Below, one piece after another: positions 8,583-16,202 of a stretch of 64,000 nt of DNA. The stretch is from positions 1-64,000 of the forward strand of contig NZ_RCNR01000010.1 in NCBI RefSeq assembly GCF_009725985.1, in the 5' to 3' direction. How positions within the stretch are numbered: the stretch's first letter is position 1; each line of letters starts with the position of its first letter. The notes under the pieces were generated by a model. That model was given only the letters and a program-made list of their open reading frames with translations, searched no databases and was not told the DNA's origin. The position numbers and the translations under genes were made by a program. The DNA is from Zobellia amurskyensis. Its GTDB lineage: Bacteria > Bacteroidota > Bacteroidia > Flavobacteriales > Flavobacteriaceae.

Positions 8583-10601
8583 TTAGTTTAACAGTCCTGC
8601 TCTTTCTAATAGGGCCTCTACCTTGGGTTCGGCTCCTCTAAAACGTTTGTACAGAACCATTGGATTTTCCGTGCCGCCTTGTGAAAGAACATTATCTTTA
8701 AATTTAGTAGCTACTTCTTTATTAAAGATACCCTTTTCTTTAAAATAAGCAAAAGCATCGGCATCTAAAACTTCTGCCCATTTGTAACTGTAGTAGCCAG
8801 AAGAATAACCGCCTTGAAAAATATGGGAAAAAGCTGTGCTCATACAAGTTTCTGCTGTATCAGGGTATAGGTTGGTACCTTCAAAAGCTTTCGTTTCGTG
8901 CTGTTTTACATTTGCAATGTTCGAAGGGTCAACACCGTGCCATGACATATCCAATAATCCAAAACTAAGCTGACGTAAGGTCTGCATGCCCTCCTGAAAG
9001 GTAGCGGACTCCTTAATTTTTTGAACCAGTTCCATTGGAATCACTTCACCGGTTTCATAATGCGTAGCAAAGAGCTCAAGGGCTTCTTTTTCATAACACC
9101 AATTTTCCATTACTTGGCTAGGGAGTTCTACAAAATCCCAAAAAACAGAAGTTCCCGAAAGGCTAGGGTAGGTGGTGTTCGCTAACATACCGTGCAATCC
9201 GTGGCCGAACTCATGAAATAGGGTAGTTACCTCGTTAAACGTCAAAAGAGATGGCTTACTAGGCGTTGATCGCGTAAAATTACACACATTTGATATGTGC
9301 GGGCGTACATTTTCTCCGTTACGTTGGTATTGTGGTTTGTAGGAAGTCATCCATGCGCCTCCACGTTTTCCTTTTCTAGGGTGAAAATCGGCATAGAAGA
9401 CAGAAATAAAATTATTGGAAGTATCGTAAACCCTATATGTTTTTACTTCTTCATGGTATTTGTCAATATCCGAAACTTCTTCAAACTTAAGGTCGAATAA
9501 TTTTTCAGCTACTTTAAAAACACCAGAAATTACATTTTCTAGTTTAAAATAGGGCTTTAGTTTTTCATCATCTAGATTGAACAACTTTTGCTTCAGCTTT
9601 TCAGAGTAATAGCTGCCGTCCCATTTTTCTAGTTGGTCTATATTATCCAGTTCCTTTGCAAAATCTTCTAGTTGATTAAATTCATTTTTAGCGGCAGGTT
9701 TTGCCTTAACCAGAAGTTCGCTTAAGAATTCATGCACTTTTTCCGGAGTTTCTGCCATTCGCTCCTCTAGAACAAAGTGCGCATGGGTTTTGTAGCCCAA
9801 TAAATTAGCGCGCTCAAATCGTAAATTAGCTATTTTAATTACGTTGTCTTGATTATCAAGCTCATCATTATGAAAAGCTTTGCTGCCAAACGCCAAGGCC
9901 AATTCTTTTCTGAGTTCACGGTTTTTGGCGTATTTCATAAAAGGAATATAGCTTGGGTAGTCTAAAGTTACCAACCAACCTTCCTTGTTCTTGGATTTTG
10001 CCATTTGGGCTGCAGCCTCTTTTTCTCCCTCGGGTAGACCATCTAAGTCGCTTTCAGAAGTCAGGTGCTTTTCATACTTGTTGGTTTCGGCCAGTACGTT
10101 TTCGCCAAATTTCAATTTCAATTTTGAAAGTTCGGCATCAATTTCGCGAAGACGCTTCTTTTTGTCTTCGCTTAGGTTTGCTCCATTTCTACTGAAACTC
10201 TTATATTTTTTGTCAAGTAGGGTTTGTTGTTCTACGGAGAGGTGTAGCGAATCTTTTTGCTCATAAACCGTTTTTATACGTTTGAACAAAGCTTCGTTTA
10301 GCGTAATGTCATTACTGAATTCAGAAAGCAAAGGGGAAATTTCCTGAGCTATTTTTTGAATTTCCTCATTGGTTTCGGCCGAATTCAAATTAAAGAACAC
10401 ACTTGAAATACGGTCTAGTTGCTGACCGGAAAATTCCAATGCCTCAATGGTGTTTTCAAAAGAAGCTTGGGCTTCGTTAGCTGTAATTTGGTCAATTTCT
10501 GTTCTAGCCTCTTCCATAGCTTGTACAAAAGCAGGCATAAAATGCGCATTTTCAATTTTTGAAAATGGAGCAATATCAAAAGGTGTCAATAAAGGATTCA
10601 T
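8583..10601 (-). CDS. M3-family zinc oligopeptidase (dipeptidyl carboxypeptidase type)
   Basis: A 672-residue metallopeptidase with the zinc motif FHEFGHGLHGML and, about 25-30 residues later, WDFVELPSQVMENW, which provides the third zinc-ligand glutamate. It starts MNPLLTPFDIAPFSKI, as in Dcp/PrlC-like enzymes. No signal peptide is visible, so it is probably cytoplasmic and degrades short peptides. Dcp and oligopeptidase A share this architecture, so the exact cleavage mode is open. It is the last gene of a minus-strand run after purK, purE and the EF-hand membrane protein, with 22 bases between it and the latter. Confidence 0.93.
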   Translation of the reverse strand: MNPLLTPFDIAPFSKIENAHFMPAFVQAMEEARTEIDQITANEAQASFENTIEALEFSGQQLDRISSVFFNLNSAETNEEIQKIAQEISPLLSEFSNDITLNEALFKRIKTVYEQKDSLHLSVEQQTLLDKKYKSFSRNGANLSEDKKKRLREIDAELSKLKLKFGENVLAETNKYEKHLTSESDLDGLPEGEKEAAAQMAKSKNKEGWLVTLDYPSYIPFMKYAKNRELRKELALAFGSKAFHNDELDNQDNVIKIANLRFERANLLGYKTHAHFVLEERMAETPEKVHEFLSELLVKAKPAAKNEFNQLEDFAKELDNIDQLEKWDGSYYSEKLKQKLFNLDDEKLKPYFKLENVISGVFKVAEKLFDLKFEEVSDIDKYHEEVKTYRVYDTSNNFISVFYADFHPRKGKRGGAWMTSYKPQYQRNGENVRPHISNVCNFTRSTPSKPSLLTFNEVTTLFHEFGHGLHGMLANTTYPSLSGTSVFWDFVELPSQVMENWCYEKEALELFATHYETGEVIPMELVQKIKESATFQEGMQTLRQLSFGLLDMSWHGVDPSNIANVKQHETKAFEGTNLYPDTAETCMSTAFSHIFQGGYSSGYYSYKWAEVLDADAFAYFKEKGIFNKEVATKFKDNVLSQGGTENPMVLYKRFRGAEPKVEALLERAGLLN

Positions 10602-10623
10602 ATGACGTAAGATTTTTGTGGGT

Positions 10624-11025
10624 TCAAGATTCTATGGGGTTGTTCTTGGATTTTATCCAAGTATTTACAAGGTCTAAGATGAGCGCAAGACCTGCCAAAA
10701 GAAAAGATAATGCGGCTCCGGTAACAAAAGCAAAATTCCGATCTGCGCCACTCATTACTTTATCTCTAACAAATCTATATTGGTCCGTATATTCTTTAAG
10801 GCCGATGCTGCCATCTGAATTAAGGTCAAAAGCGCTTAGTTGCATTTCATAATATTTCCAGCGCATAAAGACCAGAACCAGGATAAGAATATACATAGAG
10901 AAAAAGAACAAAGCACTTCTCCAAAGACTTTTTAGATAGGGATTGCTAATTTTTTTTTCAACAAAAGCTAAGCTAATAATAGCCAGCACACCAAGTATAA
11001 AACCAATAAGTGAAGGGTAATTCAT
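10624..11025 (-). CDS. Small membrane protein with a single EF-hand loop
   Basis: A 133-residue protein with about three membrane segments (residues roughly 5-22, 36-54 and 98-117). Between the second and third is DLNSDGSIGLKE (about residues 67-78), which fits the canonical 12-residue EF-hand calcium loop at positions 1, 3, 5, 6, 8 and 12. No family is recognised. A calcium-dependent sensing or gating role would be pure inference, as would the side of the membrane facing the loop. It sits between purE and the M3 peptidase gene with gaps of 27 and 22 bases, so it is probably co-transcribed with purine biosynthesis. Confidence 0.75.
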   Translation of the reverse strand: MNYPSLIGFILGVLAIISLAFVEKKISNPYLKSLWRSALFFFSMYILILVLVFMRWKYYEMQLSAFDLNSDGSIGLKEYTDQYRFVRDKVMSGADRNFAFVTGAALSFLLAGLALILDLVNTWIKSKNNPIES

Positions 11026-11052
11026 AAGAGGTAATTTTTGATGAACTAAGTG

Positions 11053-11544
11053 TTACTTTTTGGCGTTAATTGATTTTGCACCTTCAATAACCTTTTGTTT
11101 TAAACCTTCTTTGTAAAGGATAATTTTATCAAGAACGCACTTGTCCGAGCTTCCTATAATCTGTGCCGCCAATATACCGGCATTTTTGGCTCCGTTAAGG
11201 GCTACTGTTGCTACAGGAACACCACCTGGCATTTGGAGAATGGATAGGACAGAATCCCACCCGTCTATAGAATTGCTGCTTTTTACCGGAACACCTATAA
11301 CAGGCAGCGGAGACATAGAAGCCACCATTCCCGGTAAATGCGCTGCGCCACCGGCACCGGCAATAATAACCGAATAGCCATTAGTGTGTGCATTTTTACT
11401 GAAATCAAAAAGTTTTTCTGGAGTTCTATGGGCCGATACAATGTCTACATCAACCTCAATGTCAAATCCCTTTAAAATGTCTATGGCGTCTTGCATTACG
11501 GGCAAATCACTAGTGCTGCCCATTACTACTGCTACTTTACTCAT
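11053..11544 (-). CDS. purE: N5-carboxyaminoimidazole ribonucleotide mutase
   Basis: This enzyme converts N5-CAIR to CAIR in purine synthesis. The 163-residue sequence carries the class I PurE signatures: MGSTSDLP near residue 9 (phosphate binding), SAHRTPE near 38 (with the conserved His) and AGAGGAAHLPGM near 63. The gene begins four bases after the purK stop, giving the usual coupled purK-purE order for the two-step carboxylation of AIR in bacteria. Confidence 0.96.
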   Translation of the reverse strand: MSKVAVVMGSTSDLPVMQDAIDILKGFDIEVDVDIVSAHRTPEKLFDFSKNAHTNGYSVIIAGAGGAAHLPGMVASMSPLPVIGVPVKSSNSIDGWDSVLSILQMPGGVPVATVALNGAKNAGILAAQIIGSSDKCVLDKIILYKEGLKQKVIEGAKSINAKK

Positions 11545-11548
11545 ATGA

Positions 11549-12721
11549 TTATTTGCTTATCACTTTAATAGTTTCCTTTACTTGCTGCGCAATTTTGCGA
11601 GCTTCGGAAATTGATTCGTTTACTATGGTTACATGCCCCATTTTTCTAAAAGGACGGGTTTGTTTTTTGCCGTAAATATGCGGAGTTACTCCCTCCATTC
11701 CTAGAATTTGGGACATATTTTTGTAAACTACTTCACCTGTATAGTCTTCTGCGCCCACTAAATTTACCATTATACCGGCCACTTTACTTTTAGTATCACC
11801 CAAAGGCAGGTCCAAAATGGCCCGTATGTGCTGTTCAAATTGGTTCGTGTAGCTTGCTTCAATGCTGTAGTGCCCGCTATTATGAGGCCTTGGGGCAACT
11901 TCGTTAACTATAATCTGGTCATCCTTGGTTTGGAAAAGTTCTACTGCCAAGAGGCCAACATGTTGTATTTTTTCGGAAACTTTTAAAGCTATTTCCTGTG
12001 CTTTTTGTGCTACCGCATCACTAATTCTTGCAGGACATATCACATATTCTACCTGGTTGGCCTCTGGATGAAACTCCATTTCTACCACGGGATACGTTTT
12101 TACCTCGCCGCTTACGCTACGGGTGACGATTACGGCAAGCTCGTTCTTAAAGTCAATCATTTTCTCCGCTATGCACTCCCCGGAAGGTAGTCCTTCTAAG
12201 TCTTCGATCTTACGTACAACCTTTACGCCTTGCCCGTCGTAGCCGAATTGAGCGGCCTTCCATATAAAAGGAAACTCTAAGCCTCCGTTTGATATACTGT
12301 CCTTAATTTCACTTTTGTAGGCAAATCGCTGAAAATCGGCAGTGGGTATGCCATTGTCCACATAAAAAAGCTTTTGCTTGGCTTTATTTTGGATAATCCT
12401 TAGTGATTTAGTTGGAGGAAAAACCTTTAAACCTTCATCTTCAAGTTTTTCTAAGGCATCTACGTTTACGTTTTCAATCTCAATGGTAAGGACATCAACT
12501 TGCTTTCCTAAATTGTATACGGCATCAAAATCCATTAGGTCGCCCAGAACAAATTCATTACACGCTATTTTTGATGGAGCTTCTTCCGAAGAGTCCATAA
12601 CCACGGTATGAATGTCAAATTTACGGGTTTCGTAAAGCAACATTTTTCCAAGTTGGCCGCCGCCTAATATTCCCAGTTTAAATGGTGAAGAAAAGTACTC
12701 CGATGAATTATCTGTTGACAT
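11549..12721 (-). CDS. purK: 5-(carboxyamino)imidazole ribonucleotide synthase
   Basis: PurK is an ATP-grasp enzyme that carboxylates AIR with bicarbonate and ATP to N5-CAIR, the substrate of the adjacent purE product. The 390-residue protein has LGILGGGQLGKM near residues 17-28, the ATP-grasp middle region (FPFIWKAAQFGYDGQGVKVV) and the family signature NEVAPRPHNSGH near residue 273. It is the first gene of the minus-strand run and has a good promoter at 12743-12771. The gene is divergent from the hpt-adk fusion, so three purine functions share one intergenic region. Confidence 0.96.
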   Translation of the reverse strand: MSTDNSSEYFSSPFKLGILGGGQLGKMLLYETRKFDIHTVVMDSSEEAPSKIACNEFVLGDLMDFDAVYNLGKQVDVLTIEIENVNVDALEKLEDEGLKVFPPTKSLRIIQNKAKQKLFYVDNGIPTADFQRFAYKSEIKDSISNGGLEFPFIWKAAQFGYDGQGVKVVRKIEDLEGLPSGECIAEKMIDFKNELAVIVTRSVSGEVKTYPVVEMEFHPEANQVEYVICPARISDAVAQKAQEIALKVSEKIQHVGLLAVELFQTKDDQIIVNEVAPRPHNSGHYSIEASYTNQFEQHIRAILDLPLGDTKSKVAGIMVNLVGAEDYTGEVVYKNMSQILGMEGVTPHIYGKKQTRPFRKMGHVTIVNESISEARKIAQQVKETIKVISK

Positions 12722-12742
12722 GCAATTGATTTATAACTTGTG

Positions 12743-12771
12743 CAAAAATACATCGAATTCTTAAAACGCAA
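12743..12771 (-). promoter_or_regulatory. Bacteroidota-type promoter of purK
   Basis: In the minus direction a TTG (12771-12769) is followed after 18 bases by TATTTTTG (12750-12743), an exact TAnnTTTG -7 box. The purK ATG begins 21 bases further on. Spacing and both elements fit the family consensus, so this is one of the better promoters in the window. Confidence 0.6.
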
Positions 12772-12831
12772 GGTGTGTGGTTAAAAAAGCAAAATCAAAG
12801 TGTTATATTAGCCGTTCTTTAAAAATGCGAT

Positions 12832-13938
12832 GTGATAAAGCTACACGATAAACATTTTAAACCGTTCCTAAGCGAAGCTCAAATAAAGGCGGCCGTAAAA
12901 AGCGTTGCCGATCAAGTTGCGGCCGATTATAAAGACGAAACACCCATTTTTGTGGGAGTGCTAAACGGGGCATTTATGTTCATCTCAGATTTTTTAAAGG
13001 AGTATCAACATCCTTGTGAAGTTTCATTTGTGAAATTGAGTTCTTATCAAGGTTTGACGTCTACCGGTATTGTAGAGACCCTTTTGGATGTTTCTGAAAA
13101 CATAGAGGGCCGTAGCGTTATTATTCTTGAGGATATAATAGATACGGGGCGTACTCTGAAAAAATTAGTACACCTTTTCTCAAAAGCGAACGTCAAGGAA
13201 TTTAGGGTAGCTAGTCTATTCTTTAAATCTGAAGTATACAATGGAGAGTATAAAATTGATTATGTGGGTATAGATATACCCGATAAATTTATTGTGGGTT
13301 ACGGTTTGGACTATAATGAGCTGGGCCGAAATCTTAAGGAAGTTTACCAATTAAACCAAAAACATATGATTAATCTCGTGCTGTTCGGGAAACCGGGTGC
13401 CGGAAAAGGAACGCAAGCTGAATTTCTAAAGGATAAGTATAACCTGAAACATATTTCAACAGGAGATCTTTTCCGTTATAATATGAAAAATGATACCGAA
13501 CTAGGTAAGTTGGCAAAATCATACATTGATCGTGGTGATTTGGTACCTGATGAAGTAACTATAAAAATGTTGCAAGATGCGGTTGAGAAAAATCCGGAAG
13601 CAAGCGGATTTATTTTTGATGGTTTTCCTCGTACAACGGCTCAAGCAGAGGCTTTAGATGCTTTCTTGACTACAAAAGAAATGAAAATTGATGCTACCAT
13701 TGCCTTAGAGGCAAACGATGAAATTCTTATCCAACGTTTACTGGAACGCGGAAAAGTAAGCGGCCGTAGCGATGATCAAGATGAATCTAAGATACGTAAC
13801 CGTTTTGATGAGTATAATGAGAAGACCGCGCCGCTAAAGGATTTTTATGACAATCAAGGTAAATTTCACAGCGTGAACGGTATAGGTGCTATAGATGAGA
13901 TAACCCACCGTTTAGGTAAGGTTATTGAAGAGCTGTAG
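12832..13938 (+). CDS. adk: Fused hypoxanthine phosphoribosyltransferase-adenylate kinase
   Basis: Residues 1-175 are a type I phosphoribosyltransferase of the HPRT kind (PRPP loop [14 protein letters not shown] near 101; base-side [19 protein letters not shown] near 145). Residues 179-368 are a complete adenylate kinase: P-loop [14 protein letters not shown]-binding STGDLFR, FDGFPRT, and a short LID without zinc cysteines. One chain would thus salvage hypoxanthine/guanine to IMP/GMP and interconvert AMP, ATP and ADP. The start is a GTG; an ATG seven bases upstream is out of frame. The codon at 13366 ([11 protein letters not shown]) is where a free-standing Adk would begin, so the fusion looks like a loss of the hpt stop. 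The fusion is shared by other Flavobacteriaceae. A strong terminator follows. Confidence 0.94.
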   Translation: MIKLHDKHFKPFLSEAQIKAAVKSVADQVAADYKDETPIFVGVLNGAFMFISDFLKEYQHPCEVSFVKLSSYQGLTSTGIVETLLDVSENIEGRSVIILEDIIDTGRTLKKLVHLFSKANVKEFRVASLFFKSEVYNGEYKIDYVGIDIPDKFIVGYGLDYNELGRNLKEVYQLNQKHMINLVLFGKPGAGKGTQAEFLKDKYNLKHISTGDLFRYNMKNDTELGKLAKSYIDRGDLVPDEVTIKMLQDAVEKNPEASGFIFDGFPRTTAQAEALDAFLTTKEMKIDATIALEANDEILIQRLLERGKVSGRSDDQDESKIRNRFDEYNEKTAPLKDFYDNQGKFHSVNGIGAIDEITHRLGKVIEEL

Positions 13939-13963
13939 TTTACTCTATTTCCAATATTATTTT

Positions 13964-13994
13964 AAAGAGAGTTGATTTATTCAACTCTCTTTTT
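13964..13994 (+). terminator. Intrinsic terminator after hpt-adk
   Basis: A 12-bp perfect stem (AAAGAGAGTTGA at 13964-13975 with its complement at 13981-13992) has a 5-base loop and runs into T residues. It lies 25 bases after the adk stop. Confidence 0.9.
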
Positions 13995-14051
13995 GGCTTT
14001 ATAAGGCTAATTTCTAAATGCATAGCATGTTCTAGCTTCATGCGAAATGCG

Positions 14052-14083
14052 TATTTTTGCGCAATTGTTGACTGTTGTCAACA
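14052..14083 (+). promoter_or_regulatory. obg -7 box followed by a small hairpin
   Basis: TATTTTTG at 14052-14059 matches the -7 box. Seven bases later comes TGTTGAC-TGTT-GTCAACA (14066-14083), a perfect 7-bp inverted repeat that would sit at the very 5' end of the obg mRNA or serve as an operator over the transcription start. The obg ATG follows at 14103. No clear -33 TTG is seen. Confidence 0.4.
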
Positions 14084-14102
14084 TATAATTCAGAATTTTT
14101 TT

Positions 14103-15104
14103 ATGACTGAGGGTAATTTTGTAGACTACGTTAAGATTCATGCGGAATCCGGTAAAGGAGGAAAAGGCTCTGTGCATTTGCATAGGGAAAAGTACATTAC
14201 CAAAGGTGGTCCCGATGGGGGAGATGGAGGTCGTGGAGGTCATATTATCTTACGGGGGAATGAAAATTTATGGACGCTCGTAACCTTTAAATTTAAAAAA
14301 CACTTTAAGTCCGGGCACGGAGAGCACGGTAGTAAATCACGTAGTTCTGGTGCAGATGGTCAAGACGTATATTTAGATGTTCCTTTAGGCACGGTGGTTA
14401 AAGATCCCGAGACAGGAGAAGTATTGTTCGAGATAACGGAACAAGGAGAAGAACGTATTTTGGCGGAAGGCGGTATGGGCGGTAGAGGTAACTGGCATTT
14501 TAAGACCAGTACCAATCAAACCCCTAGATACGCACAACCCGGTATTCCTGGGCAGGAGGTAGAAGTGATCCTAGAGTTGAAAGTATTGGCAGATGTTGGG
14601 CTCGTTGGTTTTCCTAATGCGGGTAAATCTACATTGTTGTCGGTTATTACTTCAGCCAAGCCAAAAATCGCGGATTATGAATTTACGACCTTGAAACCTA
14701 ACTTGGGAATTGTAGAGTATCGAGATTTTCAAAGTTTCGTTATGGCGGATATTCCAGGAATTATTGAGGGGGCTGCAGAAGGTAAAGGTTTGGGACATTA
14801 CTTTTTAAGACATATAGAACGTAATTCTACCTTACTGTTTTTAATTCCTGCGGATAGTGAGGACATTGGTAAAGAGTATCAAATTTTACTTGATGAATTA
14901 CGGAGATACAATCCCGAATTGCTGGACAAGGAGCGGTTGGTAGCTATTTCTAAAAGTGATATGTTAGATCAAGAACTTATGGATGAAATGAGTGTAGAGC
15001 TAGATAAAGATTTGGAGAGTGTTCCTTATATGTTTATTTCTTCCGTAGCGCAGCAAGGTATTACGGAATTGAAAGATAAGCTTTGGGCTATGTTAAATAA
15101 TTAA
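14103..15104 (+). CDS. obg: GTPase Obg/CgtA, ribosome assembly factor
   Basis: Obg binds the 50S subunit and couples its assembly to GTP and ppGpp levels. The 333-residue protein has the glycine-rich Obg domain ([30 protein letters not shown]; residues about 10-155) and then the G domain: G1 GFPNAGKST, the FTTLKPN switch region, G3 DIPGIIEG, and SKSD at G4 (usually NKxD; here AISKSDM). The open frame extends upstream to 14040, but [17 protein letters not shown] at 14103 is the family start and lies downstream of the -7 box. It follows hpt-adk after a terminator and precedes a DUF4136 lipoprotein gene by nine bases. Confidence 0.96.
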   Translation: MTEGNFVDYVKIHAESGKGGKGSVHLHREKYITKGGPDGGDGGRGGHIILRGNENLWTLVTFKFKKHFKSGHGEHGSKSRSSGADGQDVYLDVPLGTVVKDPETGEVLFEITEQGEERILAEGGMGGRGNWHFKTSTNQTPRYAQPGIPGQEVEVILELKVLADVGLVGFPNAGKSTLLSVITSAKPKIADYEFTTLKPNLGIVEYRDFQSFVMADIPGIIEGAAEGKGLGHYFLRHIERNSTLLFLIPADSEDIGKEYQILLDELRRYNPELLDKERLVAISKSDMLDQELMDEMSVELDKDLESVPYMFISSVAQQGITELKDKLWAMLNN

Positions 15105-15113
15105 AATAAAGCA

Positions 15114-15635
15114 ATGAGAAGTATCATTATCATAGTTGGCGTTTTGTTTTTTGCCTCGTGTAACACCATACGGGTGAACTATGATTATGATAAGAACACT
15201 GATTTCACCAACTATAGTACTTATAATTATTACCCTGATATGGACACGGGTCTGAGTCCGCTTGATGCCAAACGACTGTTGGATGCCGTAAATGCAGAAA
15301 TGCAGTTAAAGGGTATACGTTTTTCTGAAGATCCTGATTTTTTTATTAACATAGAAAGTAACTCTTTTCAAGCACCTAGGAGTAATACGGTTGGTGTAGG
15401 GTTAGGTGGTTCTGGCCGAAGTGTAGGTGGTGGCGTGTCCGTAGGCATACCCGTAGGACAACCAAAGCTGGAACGGGAAATACGTTTTGACTTTGTAGAT
15501 GCCAAGAAAGACGAACTCTTTTGGCAAGGGCAGGGTTTTAGCAACTTTAAAGAAAACGTTTCTCCAGAGACACGTGAAGAAAAATTGCATGCTTTGGCAG
15601 CAAAGGTCTTTTCAAAATATCCACCCAAACAATAG
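15114..15635 (+). CDS. DUF4136 family lipoprotein
   Basis: A 173-residue protein with a lipoprotein signal (FFASC, Cys16). The start of the mature part (VNYDYDKNTDFTNYSTYNYYP) and the end (EEKLHALAAKVFSKYPP) match the DUF4136 family of envelope lipoproteins of unknown function. A glycine/valine-rich low-complexity stretch lies near residues 92-117 (VGVGLGGSGRSVGGGVSVG). It begins nine bases after obg and is probably co-transcribed. Confidence 0.8.
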   Translation: MRSIIIIVGVLFFASCNTIRVNYDYDKNTDFTNYSTYNYYPDMDTGLSPLDAKRLLDAVNAEMQLKGIRFSEDPDFFINIESNSFQAPRSNTVGVGLGGSGRSVGGGVSVGIPVGQPKLEREIRFDFVDAKKDELFWQGQGFSNFKENVSPETREEKLHALAAKVFSKYPPKQ

Positions 15636-15653
15636 AACTGTAGCTTTTGTCTA

Positions 15654-15720
15654 ATTACCCACGCAAGGAAGATCTAAAACCTTGAGTCTGTAGTGTTAAA
15701 AACTTTCGTGTGTAGGTAAT
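15654..15720. other. Imperfect long inverted repeat in the gap after the DUF4136 gene
   Basis: ATTACCCACGCA (15654-15665) pairs with TGTGTAGGTAAT (15709-15720) at 10 of 12 positions, enclosing 43 bases that contain an AAGG/CCTT pair. There is no strong T-run. It could be a weak terminator or an RNA structure. The rest of the 199-base gap shows no coding potential. Confidence 0.25.
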
Positions 15721-15834
15721 TTATTATTCCATATTTTCGAATAACCTTATATACTAGTGGTGTTCTAAAAAATATAATTGAAGCTAGCGAAGGATTATTT
15801 TTACCCCATTTAAACTTAAATTGAAACTTCTCTA

Positions 15835-16194
15835 ATGCCTAAGAGTGCACTGTATTATATTGATAACCATAAAATAGAAGTGGTCAATACATTCTTTGGA
15901 AAAGAAAAAATTCTCTTAAACGGTAGAACTGTTTCCAAAAAAATGACCGAAGTAGGTACGGAACATACCTTTACCATTGGTGAAAACAGGTATTGGATAT
16001 CGCAACGCAATACATCTTACGGAGAGAAATTGAATAGGTTTGAGGTTCGTAAAAACGGCTCGCCTATTTCACTTGTAAATATCTTATCTCAAAAATCTTC
16101 CAATCAAATGTTTGCCGTGGTTATTCTTTGTGGTTTAGGCTCTGGTTTTATTTTAGGTGTCATCATCTATAAGTTACTTTGGCCTGCAATGTAG
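15835..16194 (+). CDS. Conserved-type small membrane protein of unknown function
   Basis: A 119-residue protein with a hydrophilic, beta-rich N-terminal part (residues 1-88; KIEVVNTFFGKEKILLNGRTVS, FTIGENRYWISQRN) and one C-terminal membrane segment at about 92-114 (FAVVILCGLGSGFILGVII). It would thus be a tail-anchored protein with its domain in the cytoplasm or, less likely, the periplasm. No family is recognised. It is convergent with the large alpha-2-macroglobulin gene, eight bases away. Confidence 0.65.
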   Translation: MPKSALYYIDNHKIEVVNTFFGKEKILLNGRTVSKKMTEVGTEHTFTIGENRYWISQRNTSYGEKLNRFEVRKNGSPISLVNILSQKSSNQMFAVVILCGLGSGFILGVIIYKLLWPAM

Positions 16195-16202
16195 GTAGCT
16201 TA

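Noticed and set aside
14007-14243. Minus-strand frame across the obg start
   Set aside because: It covers the obg promoter and N-terminus in antisense and has no recognisable features.
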